64,000 bases of DNA from Phragmitibacter sp965284365 (GTDB taxonomy: Bacteria > Verrucomicrobiota > Verrucomicrobiia > Verrucomicrobiales > Verrucomicrobiaceae), in assembly GCA_965284365.1 (NCBI GenBank), contig OZ260079.1, positions 5,084,001 to 5,148,000 on the forward strand. Direction: 5' to 3'. The position numbers and the translations under genes were made by a program. A model generated the notes under the pieces. That model was not told the origin of the DNA, made no database searches, and worked only from the letters and a program-made list of their open reading frames with translations. Below are positions 7,934 to 17,597 of this stretch, piece by piece. The first letter of the stretch is position 1; every line of letters starts with the position of its first letter.

Positions 7934-10900
7934 TCACTCCACCTTAAATACCCCATTCATCGCCTGCCAATGACCGGGGAAGGTGCAGAGGTAGGGGTAA
8001 GAGCCTTTCTCGGAAGGGGCTGTGAAGTGAATGGTGAATGACGCCCCGGGGTTCGTCATGTCGGTATAATAAAGGACATCTTTTGAATCAGGGATGTAGT
8101 GTCGCGAGAGCGCCTGGGGGTCGGCGATGAGGAGATTGACCTGACCTCCCAGAGTATCCAGCGTGCCGGGACGTGCCAGCACCCAATTGTGTGGCACGAC
8201 GTCAGGGTTTTTGAATTCCAGGGTGATGGCTTCGCCTGCTTTCACGTGAAGTTCCCGCTGAGCAAACTGCAGTCCCAAGGCTGCCTCCAATTTTACCACC
8301 CGCCCTGTTTTACCGTGTGAGTTTACCCAAGGGTTTGGCTTGGCTGGTGGCGGCATAGTCAGCATGTTCTGCGCTGCTGGGGCAGGCGCGGTTTTCGCGA
8401 TGTGCTGGTAGCCGGGAAAGTTCGTGAACTCTGACGCCAACGCATGTGCGGTAATGAAGAAGTCCTGATACTGTTCCGGGCCGGTTGTTGCCTGCACGTG
8501 AATCATGCTGGCCGGGGTCAGTTGTGGGACTTCCAGGAACAAGGACCGGCCGTCTTTGAGGACGTGAGCGCTTTTGATGGCAAGGACATCATGCCCCACT
8601 GACTTCGGATGCCTTACCGAAAACTCAGGAGAACCGTAGGCTGGTGAGTAGGGGTAGTTCCAGCACTGCACAAAATGCTCGCTGACATTGGAGGCAGCAG
8701 CCTTATCGAGTGGCTCGCTGAAGCGCAAGAGTATGCCGTTTTCCCGAGCTTCAAAGCTGGTAGGTACGGGCACACTGCTTGGCGTGTAGCGGACCCTTTG
8801 AAAGCATCCGTCTTCGGGCGTGTAGCTCCCCCACCCTTGCATGCCGGTGACGTAGAGTTGGCCATCACGCGGATGGAAGCGGCCCGTTTGCGCGCCGGAT
8901 TCGAAGCCGCCCATGATGCGGACCGCAGCACCATGCCACTGGTCGCCCACCTTTTGTCGCATGACCAGAAAGGCGGCTCCGGCACCTGGAGAAAAGTGAA
9001 GGAAATTGCCATCGCCTTTCAGAGCAGACCAAGTATCGCCCTTCACAAAGCATTGGCCGCCGGAAGAGTTGTCTTCGCCACGAGGCAGATAAATCAAAGG
9101 CGGCTCGGGCTTCTCTCCCTTGCGTGGACCGCCTGCACCAAAGTGCGCTCCGAGCTTCACCAGACAAATCGCTGATGCGGGCGTCCAATCTCCTTCCTGC
9201 ACACTCGTGGTGATCGTGCCATCTTCAGCGAGACCGAGACCATTGGGATTGCGGAAACCCGTCGCGAGGACTTCGACAGGTTGACCGGGTTTCACGCGGC
9301 AAACTCCTTGATTGGCAGAGGCAAAATAGAAGCGACCTTCGGCATCGCAATCCAGACCTGTGATGAAATCATGGCCGCCAGGCGAAGTGATTTGCTCATT
9401 GGTGACGCACTCGTAGAAGTCCGCCTCATCGTCACCATTCAGATCATGCAGTTGGGTGATTTGATCGCGGCCCAATACATAGAGATGGTCATTGACGATC
9501 TTGACGCCGAGCGGTTGATAGAGGCCTGTGGCATAGCGTTTCCAGCGCACGTGGTCGAGTTTGTCATCCAAGCCGCGCACCAGCCAGATTTCACCCGTCA
9601 TGGTAGCTACGGCGGCGGTACCGTCGCTGAAGAAGTCGTGACCGCTGATGAAGAAAAGTGTGCCATAGGGATTCTCAAAGGGGATGGGAATGGTATCAAG
9701 CGCGAAGGGTTTGCCCTGTCCGACGTTGCCTTTGAGTTCGATCCATTTGGGCCACTGAGCCGGTCCCCCTTTGATGAGTTCACGTTCGGGATGCGTCTCG
9801 CGTTTGTCCTTCTCCCGCTTAAATTTTGAGCCGGCTCCCGATATGGTGTCGAGCATGGCCACTCCGTTGAGTTCGTAAGCGAAGATGACGCGTGAGCCGT
9901 GGCGGTAGAACCCCTGGTAGCGGAACTTTTCCGTTGGCCTCACTCCGGCCTCCAATTTGATAATCTGCCCGGCGAGACTGACGCCATTCATAAAGCCGTG
10001 CCGCGTGGACGACATCTCCAGGAACTCACCTTTGGTGATGATGGGAAAAGACAGAGTCTCGGGATCGAAGACAGCGGCCATCCGCCCATCGTCACCAAAT
10101 CGCAAACAAACAGCCTTCGCGATCGTCACGCCCTTGACCTTGATGGCAGTGGTGAGGAGCCCGCCATGGTCGCGTTCATTCCAGCGACCATCGCGCCAAG
10201 TCTCTTCGTTCTGATTACCCCAATGGCCCAGGGAACCGCCATCGAGGCCGGGATATGAGGCGATGAGTTCCGGCGTGGGTTTGACCTTCTTGAATTGCTG
10301 AGCCTGTTTCGCGTAGTAATCGAAGATACGATCACGGTTTACCGGAGCGTCCCAACCCGGCCATGAGGTTGGCTGCAATGGCGCACGTTCAGGTTCGAAG
10401 GCCACAGGCGCGGGGCTTTCCACGACTGCGGCACTGGCATTGTCCGGCCTGTCGGAGAGGTCATTAAAATCCCAGAGCCCGAGGGTCACGTCCATTCGGT
10501 TGAGCGGCATCTTCACCTTGCGTGGCTTGATGACGCCGCGAGAGATACGCACATCGTCCAACAAGCCTTTGCAGCTTAACCCGCCTTCCACTAATCGGCA
10601 GAATGCCAGATCGCCAGGCTGGGATTCACCCTTGAGAGGTTGGGTCGGTTTCTCCAGAACCAGTTTGTTGTCCACAAACAATTGTACCTGATTTTCTTCC
10701 AGAACGGCCACGAGGTCGTGCCAGCGGTCATCGCAGATATTGACTGAAGAAACGAACTCCCCTCCCCGTCCAGGCAGATACACGCTGAAATTGCCCGTGC
10801 CTCTGTAGGAATACAGTTCCCAATGTGTGGCAGACTTTTTCGGATCGCATGCCAGCAGAATGTTGAAGCCACTTTTGTCGCTGAGTTTGGCGCGGCACTC

Positions 10901-11977
10901 GATGGTAATGGGAAACTTGCGGTATTCATCACTGCCCTTGACGAGCATGGCTCCCGAGAGCGCTTTGCCATAGGGTTCCGGAGCCGCTACGCCGACAGGA
11001 CTTTTGAGTGTGGGTTCAGGCTCCGTGCCGCCGGTTTTTTCGCGCCACGTCGTGTAGCGCGGAGCCGGGCTCGCAGGAGCGCCATCGAGCTGTTTCACCA
11101 GCCAGTCGAGACCTTTGAGATTATCTTCCAGTCGGCCTTCCGCGTCGGCATTGGTGTGATTGAGGATCCCAATGGGTCCTTTGTAGCCGCTGTCGCGAAC
11201 GACCTTAAGGACTTGTACGTCTTCGGTGCCAACGCCCAAGGGAAGTATCTTGCGGCCCTTGGCGTCACCGGCGAGGTCCATGCCATTCAAATTCACGCAA
11301 TACAGATACGGCATCATCTTCTGCAGCAATGAGGGAAGGCGCGCGAGATGGCCGTGACCGTGATGCAGATTGTAGATGATGCCTACATTCTTCAGACCAC
11401 GGCTCTTCAGTGCGTCGATGATCTCAATTTGATTCTCCGGTTCACCAAACCAATTGCCGTGATTATAAAGCCCGACGCGAAGATTTTGATCTGCCGCGGC
11501 GCGAGCTATGGGTTCGATCCGGTTTGCTTCAGCGGTGACACGTGCGGATTGTTCTTCAGGTGTGGTGGTAGGTTGGCCGCTGCCGGTGATCCAGAGATCG
11601 CATCGGCCTGCGTTATGCCGTTTCAGAAGATCCAGGATCTTTTTTGCTTCATCGTTCATGGCGCCGGGAAACCACCAGCCAGTGAGTTCGACGCCGTGAC
11701 GTTTGAGCGCCGCCGTCTCTTCCTCCCACTGAGGGATGTGCTCGGCGCGATAGTCGTAGGCGAAGAATTTGAAGCCGAGCTTTTGCAGCATCGCAGCGCG
11801 TTCTTCCGGTCCGCGCTTTTTTTCGTCGAAGGGGACGATGCACCAAGCGACCAGATTATGCCGGTCGTAAATCGAACTGGATGGTGTGGACGTTGACTCA
11901 GTCGTCTGGCCGGAAACGAAACGCGTCAGGAAGACAAAAAACAGCGGTAGAACCCGCGATAAAAAATGGCACGGCAT
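7934..11977 (-). CDS. giant secreted fusion: TIM-barrel epimerase, LamG-like, beta-propeller, cupredoxin
   Basis: A 1347-residue exported protein (leader ending near VSGQ). Approximate order: a xylose-isomerase-like TIM barrel at 30-305 (NVGIIYNLHHGHGHL is the family's metal/His region), a concanavalin/LamG-like domain at 335-500 (WHDLVAVLEENQVQLFVD), then a long section typical of Verrucomicrobia/Planctomycetes six-bladed propeller dehydrogenases (GHDFITGLDCDAEGRFYFA, GFRNPNGLGL), and a C-terminal azurin-like domain at about 1225-1347. The copper ligands are visible: VPHNW and LCTFPGHWQAM, giving His, Cys, His and Met. Known: type I copper domains carry single electrons. Inference: a secreted sugar-oxidising protein with its own electron acceptor. 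It lacks the haem domain usually found in this architecture. Confidence 0.85.
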   Translation of the reverse strand: MPCHFLSRVLPLFFVFLTRFVSGQTTESTSTPSSSIYDRHNLVAWCIVPFDEKKRGPEERAAMLQKLGFKFFAYDYRAEHIPQWEEETAALKRHGVELTGWWFPGAMNDEAKKILDLLKRHNAGRCDLWITGSGQPTTTPEEQSARVTAEANRIEPIARAAADQNLRVGLYNHGNWFGEPENQIEIIDALKSRGLKNVGIIYNLHHGHGHLARLPSLLQKMMPYLYCVNLNGMDLAGDAKGRKILPLGVGTEDVQVLKVVRDSGYKGPIGILNHTNADAEGRLEDNLKGLDWLVKQLDGAPASPAPRYTTWREKTGGTEPEPTLKSPVGVAAPEPYGKALSGAMLVKGSDEYRKFPITIECRAKLSDKSGFNILLACDPKKSATHWELYSYRGTGNFSVYLPGRGGEFVSSVNICDDRWHDLVAVLEENQVQLFVDNKLVLEKPTQPLKGESQPGDLAFCRLVEGGLSCKGLLDDVRISRGVIKPRKVKMPLNRMDVTLGLWDFNDLSDRPDNASAAVVESPAPVAFEPERAPLQPTSWPGWDAPVNRDRIFDYYAKQAQQFKKVKPTPELIASYPGLDGGSLGHWGNQNEETWRDGRWNERDHGGLLTTAIKVKGVTIAKAVCLRFGDDGRMAAVFDPETLSFPIITKGEFLEMSSTRHGFMNGVSLAGQIIKLEAGVRPTEKFRYQGFYRHGSRVIFAYELNGVAMLDTISGAGSKFKREKDKRETHPERELIKGGPAQWPKWIELKGNVGQGKPFALDTIPIPFENPYGTLFFISGHDFFSDGTAAVATMTGEIWLVRGLDDKLDHVRWKRYATGLYQPLGVKIVNDHLYVLGRDQITQLHDLNGDDEADFYECVTNEQITSPGGHDFITGLDCDAEGRFYFASANQGVCRVKPGQPVEVLATGFRNPNGLGLAEDGTITTSVQEGDWTPASAICLVKLGAHFGAGGPRKGEKPEPPLIYLPRGEDNSSGGQCFVKGDTWSALKGDGNFLHFSPGAGAAFLVMRQKVGDQWHGAAVRIMGGFESGAQTGRFHPRDGQLYVTGMQGWGSYTPEDGCFQRVRYTPSSVPVPTSFEARENGILLRFSEPLDKAAASNVSEHFVQCWNYPYSPAYGSPEFSVRHPKSVGHDVLAIKSAHVLKDGRSLFLEVPQLTPASMIHVQATTGPEQYQDFFITAHALASEFTNFPGYQHIAKTAPAPAAQNMLTMPPPAKPNPWVNSHGKTGRVVKLEAALGLQFAQRELHVKAGEAITLEFKNPDVVPHNWVLARPGTLDTLGGQVNLLIADPQALSRHYIPDSKDVLYYTDMTNPGASFTIHFTAPSEKGSYPYLCTFPGHWQAMNGVFKVE

Positions 11978-12055
11978 GGCTGTAAAGAACGCGGGCAGGA
12001 CGCGATTGCTCGCAGGAAACTGCGGCTCCCAAATTTCGAATCTGCCAGTCCGTCC

Positions 12056-13933
12056 CTAAGCCGCCGCAGACGGTTCCTCAAACAAAATATCCTGTTCCAC
12101 CCGAAGGTTGCTGACGATGTACTCCTGACGCTCAGGCGTGTTCTTGCCCATGTAGAACGTAAGCAACTCCTTGATGTTCTTGTGGTCACCATCCGTTGAG
12201 GGAACGAGGACCGGCTCCAGGCGCATCTTCGGACCAATGAAGTGTTTAAATTCATCCGGACTGATTTCACCGAGACCTTTGAAGCGGGTGATCTCGGGGT
12301 TCTTGCCACACTTCTCCATCGCCTTCAGCTTCTCCTCGTCGCTGTAGCAGTAGAAAGTCTCCTTTTTGTTCCGCACCCGAAAGAGCGGGGTGCTGAGAAT
12401 ATGCAGGTGTCCACGACGGATCAGTTCAGGGAAGAACTGGAGGAAGAAGGTGATCATGAGCAGGCGGATGTGCATGCCATCTACATCCGCATCGGTGGCG
12501 AGGATGATGTGGTTGTAGCGAAGCTCCTCCAGGTCTTCCTCAATGTTCAGAGCATGCTGGAGAAGATTAAACTCCTCGTTTTCATAACAAACTTTGCGGG
12601 AAAGACCAAAGCAGTTGAGCGGCTTCCCGCGCAGAGAGAAGACGGCCTGTAGGTTCACATCCCGGCTCTTGGTGATGCTGCCGCTGGCACTATCGCCTTC
12701 CGTGATGAAGATGGTGCTGAGTTCGCGCTGCTTATCTTTGGTATCCAGATGGATGCGGCAATCGCGAAGCTTTTTGTTATGAAGTTTGGCGCGCCGGGCG
12801 CTTTCGCGCGCGATCTTCTGAATGCCGCTGATGTCCTTGCGCTCCTTCTCGTTCGCCTGGATTTTTTCCAGCCATAATTTGGCGACGTCGGGATTCTTGT
12901 GGAGGTAGTTATCCAGCTGCTGGGTGATGGTATTGACGATATGAGTGCGGAGATTGCGCCCATTTGGTTCCATCAAATTGCTGCCTAGCTTGGTCTTGGT
13001 CTGCGACTCGAAGACAGGTTCCTGCACTTTCACGCTGACCGCGCCGACGATACTGCCGCGGACATCCGCAGGATCAAATTGCTTGCCGTAGAAGGCGCGG
13101 GCTTCCGCCACGATGGCTTCACGGAAGGCCGCCAAATGAGTTCCACCTTGAGTGGTGTTTTGGCCGTTTACAAAGCTGTAGAGTTCTTCGCCATAGCCAC
13201 TGCCATGAGTGAAGGCGCACTCCACGTCCTGGCCTTTGATGGAGATGACTTTATAAATCGGATCTTCGGTCAGCTTTGCTGCCACAAGGTCGAGCAAACC
13301 GTCCTTGCTGCGGAATTTTTCACCGTTGAGATTGAGCGTGAGCCCGGGGTTCAGCCAGGAATAGTAGCGAAGCATTTCACGCACGAAATCCAGTCGGAAA
13401 CTGTATTCTGGATCAAAGCATTCCGTGTCCGCATGGAAAATGACGCGCGTGCCGCTTGGCTCCTCAGAGGCAACGGGAGTCTTCATGTCGCGTTTCACCA
13501 GGCCGCGGGAGAACTCAATGGCCCGCATCTTGTTTTCGCGGAACGTGGCGATGCCGAAAAAGTCGCTGAGCGCATTCACCGCTTTGATACCGACACCGTT
13601 CAGACCGACGCTGCGTTTAAAGGCCTCGCTATCATATTTCGCGCCGGTGTTGATCTGGGCCGCACATTCAAGCAGTTTCCCCAGAGGAATGCCGCGGCCG
13701 AAATCGCGCACGGACACCATGTTATTCTCGATGTTGATGTGGATCTCCTTGCCATGACCCATGACGAATTCATCAATGCAGTTGTCCAGCACCTCTTTGA
13801 TAAGCACATAGATGCCGTCCTCGGGCGCGGCGCCATCGCCCAGCTTTCCAATGTACATTCCGGGGCGGAGCCGGATGTGCTCGCGCCAATCGAGAGACTT
13901 GATGGAATCTTCGTTATAAGTGTTATCAGCCAT
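12056..13933 (-). CDS. parE: DNA topoisomerase IV subunit B (type IIA, GyrB/ParE)
   Basis: A 625-residue type IIA topoisomerase ATPase/Toprim subunit. Residues 1-220 are the GHKL ATPase, with VLDNCIDE, the DFGRGIP motif and GLNGVGIKAVNAL; the transducer follows, with the QTKTKLG lysine loop; the Toprim domain carries EGDSASG near 412 and DADVDGMHIR near 478, the metal-binding acidic residues. The C-terminal end (MGKNTPERQEYIVSNL) is in the ParE/GyrB tail. The length and lack of the GyrB-specific insert favour ParE over GyrB. The partner parC is not in the window. The gene starts at the ATG at 13933 and follows an unrelated lipoprotein gene by 88 bases. Confidence 0.9.
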   Translation of the reverse strand: MADNTYNEDSIKSLDWREHIRLRPGMYIGKLGDGAAPEDGIYVLIKEVLDNCIDEFVMGHGKEIHINIENNMVSVRDFGRGIPLGKLLECAAQINTGAKYDSEAFKRSVGLNGVGIKAVNALSDFFGIATFRENKMRAIEFSRGLVKRDMKTPVASEEPSGTRVIFHADTECFDPEYSFRLDFVREMLRYYSWLNPGLTLNLNGEKFRSKDGLLDLVAAKLTEDPIYKVISIKGQDVECAFTHGSGYGEELYSFVNGQNTTQGGTHLAAFREAIVAEARAFYGKQFDPADVRGSIVGAVSVKVQEPVFESQTKTKLGSNLMEPNGRNLRTHIVNTITQQLDNYLHKNPDVAKLWLEKIQANEKERKDISGIQKIARESARRAKLHNKKLRDCRIHLDTKDKQRELSTIFITEGDSASGSITKSRDVNLQAVFSLRGKPLNCFGLSRKVCYENEEFNLLQHALNIEEDLEELRYNHIILATDADVDGMHIRLLMITFFLQFFPELIRRGHLHILSTPLFRVRNKKETFYCYSDEEKLKAMEKCGKNPEITRFKGLGEISPDEFKHFIGPKMRLEPVLVPSTDGDHKNIKELLTFYMGKNTPERQEYIVSNLRVEQDILFEEPSAAA

Positions 13934-14022
13934 GGGTGCGAAATCGGTGGGTCAGAAAGGGTTATCGCTTCGGGTGGATTTAGTCAACCTATCCGAAGGA
14001 TTTCATGCTCATTTGAACACGA

Positions 14023-15117
14023 TTACTCAACCTCGGCTTTGGGGACGCCTTTTGAAAACAGCGTGTCCACATTCGCCGGCGTGATCATGAGGGGCTTTAC
14101 CTTGAACCGCGTCTTTTCCAGAACAGCGGACTTGTCGTTCAGCAAACGTAGGGCCTGCGCCCACGCCACGTCCACGAGCAACGGATGGTAGATGGTGGCG
14201 TCCAACTCCCCTTTCATTACCATTTTCATCCCGCCGACGGGGCCAGGGAGGCCGTCCACGCCGAGTATCAATACGCCGTCTCGGGCTTCAGGACTGATCT
14301 GACGCACGCCGAGATCCGCGCCCTGTGCCATGAGATCATTATGAGCGAAGATCACATCAATAGGGCGCTGCAGACGCATCGCTTCGTGGGTGCGAACAAC
14401 GGCACTTTCCTTCCGCCAGTCGCCCGGGGCGTCATGCACCAGGACGATGCCCGGTTGGGTGCGAAGCGCAGTGTTGAAGCCGTCGGAAATGGCCTTGGAC
14501 ATGGGATTGTTCTCTGTCCCCGTAAGCTGCACCACCCGTCCTGTCACTTGCGCCCGGGATTCCGCAGTGGCGCGCCGCGAAAGCGCCTCTATGACGTATT
14601 CCGCAGCGAGACGACCGAGGGATTCCTCATCCACAAATACACTCGCCGTGCAGGCGTCTTCTGGCAGCGTGCCTGAGAAGTCGAAGACAGGGATACCGCG
14701 GCTTTTCGCGGAGCGTGTGGTTTCTTCGATGCCCTCGGCATCCGCCAGGAATAGCATCACAAGAGCAACGGGCGCCTTCAGGGCCTGTTGCAATTGCTGC
14801 ACCTGGCGCCCCGGGGCATTGCCAGCATCCAGCAGGGTCAGATCCATCCGAGGACGGGTTCGGATCAAGTGCTCCAGCGACGCGACCTGTGCCCTCCGTA
14901 AGGGCGTGGCCATGTGATCCGTCGAGATAATGACGTGGCTGATGGAAGGTTCTGCTGCCAGCTTATTTTCAGGAGATAACGGTTCTTCTGAAGCCGGTGC
15001 GGACGATGCAGAAGCCCCAGGTGGAGGTGGCCGGTCACAACCGGCCATCGCGAACAGGCAGATCGCCAAAAGGCAACTAAGAGACGAATCGGCGGGGAAG
15101 GCTTTGTGCGCGGGCAT
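14023..15117 (-). CDS. periplasmic sugar-binding-like lipoprotein (LacI/RbsB fold)
   Basis: A 364-residue protein with a lipoprotein leader (LFAMAGC) followed by a Ser/Ala-rich linker. The body follows the type I periplasmic binding protein pattern: two Rossmann-like lobes, AEYVIEAL and VVQLTGTENN..SKAISDGFN at the hinge, and DVIFAHNDLMAQGA and LILGVDGL as the ligand-pocket strands typical of RbsB. Known: such proteins deliver ribose-like sugars to ABC importers or sensor kinases. No permease or ATPase gene is adjacent; it is followed by parE on the same strand. Ligand unknown. A sensor role is possible because it stands alone. Confidence 0.85.
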   Translation of the reverse strand: MPAHKAFPADSSLSCLLAICLFAMAGCDRPPPPGASASSAPASEEPLSPENKLAAEPSISHVIISTDHMATPLRRAQVASLEHLIRTRPRMDLTLLDAGNAPGRQVQQLQQALKAPVALVMLFLADAEGIEETTRSAKSRGIPVFDFSGTLPEDACTASVFVDEESLGRLAAEYVIEALSRRATAESRAQVTGRVVQLTGTENNPMSKAISDGFNTALRTQPGIVLVHDAPGDWRKESAVVRTHEAMRLQRPIDVIFAHNDLMAQGADLGVRQISPEARDGVLILGVDGLPGPVGGMKMVMKGELDATIYHPLLVDVAWAQALRLLNDKSAVLEKTRFKVKPLMITPANVDTLFSKGVPKAEVE

Positions 15118-15307
15118 GAGCTTTCACTGTTACATGATCATGGCTTGCCCGCCAAGTTTCATCCCGCAGCAGATGCAGGATGAAGGGCCCACCGGGCAAA
15201 TGGCATGGTTTCGGCTTAGCATTTAGGAGGCACAAACGCAAAAATAGGATTGTCAGTCTCGGTCTTCCCTGTTCAATTCTTCTATCAGCAACTTGGGGCA
15301 ATTTGCT

Positions 15308-16576
15308 ATGATCCTCAACTCCCGCAACCCCTCCCGTCCGTCATCTATGTTTTCACCTTCGCTTCGGCTACAGGTTTTTGTGTTGAGCGTTTTCCTGGCT
15401 CTCTCGCCCCTTCGACGAAGCGAGGCGGAAGACCGCTTTGACCTGAAGTTCTACTACTACCTGGAGGATGGTGACCGGACCGAGTCTTGGGGACCCTCAT
15501 TTTCTGTGGAATCGGCACTGGGCGAGGACACAGTCCTGAAGATTGATGGAGTCTTCGATGTGCTCAGTGGCGCCACACCGACCGGTGCTCCACCGGTGCA
15601 GAAAACGCGGCTGGAAGAAGTGCAAGTCACCAGTCAGGTGACCTCGTTTGTGACCGTTTCCGGGGCCAGCGGCCAGACAAGCAGTCGCGCAGTTTCCCGA
15701 ACCGTTACGGACACGGAACTGGTGGAAGTGCCCTATGGTAGCTTTTATGTGCCTACAGCCGAATTTGAAGATGAGCGTCTGGCTTTGAACGGCGAACTCA
15801 CGCACCGCATCGAGGATTATCTGATTTCCGGCGGGGTGGCGGTCAGCACGGAATCGGATTACGATTCCTACACGGCCAGCTTTAAGCTGGGTAAGGAGTT
15901 CAATAACAAGCTGACTACTGTAAATGCGGGGGTCTCCGGGACCCACGACAGCGTGAAAAACTTCTTTGAGGGCGGATGGGAAGACAAGGAAACGGTAGAT
16001 GCCATCGCCGGCCTGACGCAAGTGATCGACAAGAATACCCTGCTGACCCTGAATTATTCTTTCGGGCATGTCTGGGGTTATCTCAATGACCAATACAAGT
16101 CGGCGCTTGTAGGTGATGTTCTACTGCCTGACAAACGACCAGGTGCAAAGGATCGTCACATCCTCTATTCCTCGCTCAACCGCTTCATCGAGCCCCTCAA
16201 TGGCAGCATTGAGGCCTCCTACCGTTTTTACACAGACGACTTTGGAATCGATGCCAATACGTTTGGTTTCACCTGGCATCAGAAGATCGGGGATCGCCTG
16301 GTGCTGAGTCCCGGCATTCGCTACTACGAACAGTCTGCGGCAGACTTTTATGCGGTGCAGTTCGACGGAAATCCCAAGGTTTATTCCGCTGACTATCGTC
16401 TCTCGAAGCTCTACAGCGTCTCCTATGGCATGCGGCTATTTTGGAAGATCACCGACAAGGTCGGCATGCATGCCTCGTACGAGCGCTACAACATGGGTGG
16501 ACGTGATGCGGAAACTGCCGCAGACATGTATCCCGATGCGAACATGGCCACGATCGGCGTCCGTATATGGTTCTAG
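15308..16576 (+). CDS. DUF3570 family protein
   Basis: About 422 residues from the ATG at 15308; the ATG at 15347 would also leave a fine signal peptide (SVFLALSPLRRSEAE). The mature part opens with FDLKFYYYLEDGDRTESW and VLKIDGVFDVLSGATPTG, the signature of DUF3570, then many amphipathic beta-strands ending in RIWF, an aromatic C-terminus like an outer-membrane barrel. Inference: an outer-membrane beta-barrel. It overlaps apbE by ten bases, and a DUF4266 gene follows, a trio known to recur together. Substrate unknown; a thioredoxin gene that sometimes joins the set is not here. Confidence 0.85.
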   Translation: MILNSRNPSRPSSMFSPSLRLQVFVLSVFLALSPLRRSEAEDRFDLKFYYYLEDGDRTESWGPSFSVESALGEDTVLKIDGVFDVLSGATPTGAPPVQKTRLEEVQVTSQVTSFVTVSGASGQTSSRAVSRTVTDTELVEVPYGSFYVPTAEFEDERLALNGELTHRIEDYLISGGVAVSTESDYDSYTASFKLGKEFNNKLTTVNAGVSGTHDSVKNFFEGGWEDKETVDAIAGLTQVIDKNTLLTLNYSFGHVWGYLNDQYKSALVGDVLLPDKRPGAKDRHILYSSLNRFIEPLNGSIEASYRFYTDDFGIDANTFGFTWHQKIGDRLVLSPGIRYYEQSAADFYAVQFDGNPKVYSADYRLSKLYSVSYGMRLFWKITDKVGMHASYERYNMGGRDAETAADMYPDANMATIGVRIWF

Positions 16577-17559
16577 CAGCTTCATTGCCGGACGCTGAGT
16601 CTTTGGCCAGGTTCGCGCCCGTCAATTGGCGCGCGGATGGCTGGGCGCAGATTCAGTTTCGCGCGATGGGCACCGAGTGCCAGATCATGGTAAAGGCGCC
16701 TTCTCTGGGAAGGGCCAAGGAGTTTCGAAATGAGATCGTCGGCTGGGTGCTCGATTTTGAGCGGAAGTATTCCCGCTTCCGGGAGGACAGTTTAATCTCG
16801 GAAATCAACCGCCAAGCTGGAGTGGATTGGGTGCCAACGGACGATGAGTTGGAGAGCATGTTTCTGCTCTGTGACACGTTTCATTGGAAGACAACAGGCG
16901 TCTTCGATCCGACCTCCCTCCCCGTGCTGAAGCTATGGGACTACCATCAGGAATCCCCCGCCCTGCCTACTGAGGACGCGGTGAAGCAAGCGATGGAACG
17001 TGTTGGCTGGAGCAGAGTGCAGCGGGAGCGTGGCGCTGTATTTCTGCCTGAGAAAGGCATGTGCTTGGACCTCGGCGGCATTGGCAAAGAGTACGCGGTG
17101 GACCGCGTCTTTGAGCAAGCCGCTGCTGCGGGCTTCTCTGATGTGATGGTGGACTTCGGCCGGGACGTGCGGGTCGGAGGCGAGGCCCCTGGCCGTGGTG
17201 GCTGGCGGGTGGGCCTTGAACATCCCCTGGATCCGGGACGCTGCTGGGGAGGTGTTTTGGTGACGCAGAGAGCCGTGACCACCTCCGGCGACTACCTTCG
17301 CGGTTTTACCATCAATGGCCAGTATTTTGGCCATATCATTGATCCTCGCACAGGATACCCTACCGCCAACGGTTGCCGAGCCGTAACGGTTATTGCCCCG
17401 ACTTGTACCGAGGCTGGGATCTTCTCCACCGCCGGACTCATTCTCGGACGCGAAGAAGGTTTAAATCTCATCAGCCGACACTCCATGTTGGACGCCTGCC
17501 TCTGGGCCGGTGAGCAACGATTCGAAACTTACCGGTTTCATCGCCACGTGATCTCATAA
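16567..17559 (+). CDS. apbE: FAD:protein FMN transferase
   Basis: A 330-residue ApbE. Visible motifs: FRAMGTECQIMVKA at the start of the domain, DLGGIGKEYAVDRV (FAD-binding) near 172, and TSGDYLRGF followed by HIIDPRTGYP near 260, which carries the metal-binding Asp. Known: ApbE transfers FMN from FAD to a Thr/Ser in DgxtsAT-like motifs of exported redox proteins, with Mg2+. It starts at an ATG inside the end of DUF3570. Oddity: no signal peptide or lipobox is visible, although most family members act in the periplasm; either it works in the cytoplasm or the true start differs. No flavinylation acceptor protein is seen in the window. Confidence 0.9.
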   Translation: MVLAASLPDAESLARFAPVNWRADGWAQIQFRAMGTECQIMVKAPSLGRAKEFRNEIVGWVLDFERKYSRFREDSLISEINRQAGVDWVPTDDELESMFLLCDTFHWKTTGVFDPTSLPVLKLWDYHQESPALPTEDAVKQAMERVGWSRVQRERGAVFLPEKGMCLDLGGIGKEYAVDRVFEQAAAAGFSDVMVDFGRDVRVGGEAPGRGGWRVGLEHPLDPGRCWGGVLVTQRAVTTSGDYLRGFTINGQYFGHIIDPRTGYPTANGCRAVTVIAPTCTEAGIFSTAGLILGREEGLNLISRHSMLDACLWAGEQRFETYRFHRHVIS

Positions 17560-17597
17560 ATCCATTTTTCCACTTCATTCTCTCCTACCCACTATCC

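Noticed and set aside
7860..7990. A second attC after the HNH gene (ATCCAAC or GCCCAAC boxes)
   Set aside because: No GTTRRRY partner with a pairing arm lies downstream within the usual 60-140 bases.
13079..14191. Plus-strand open frame of 370 codons
   Set aside because: Antisense to parE and the binding protein; no family resemblance.
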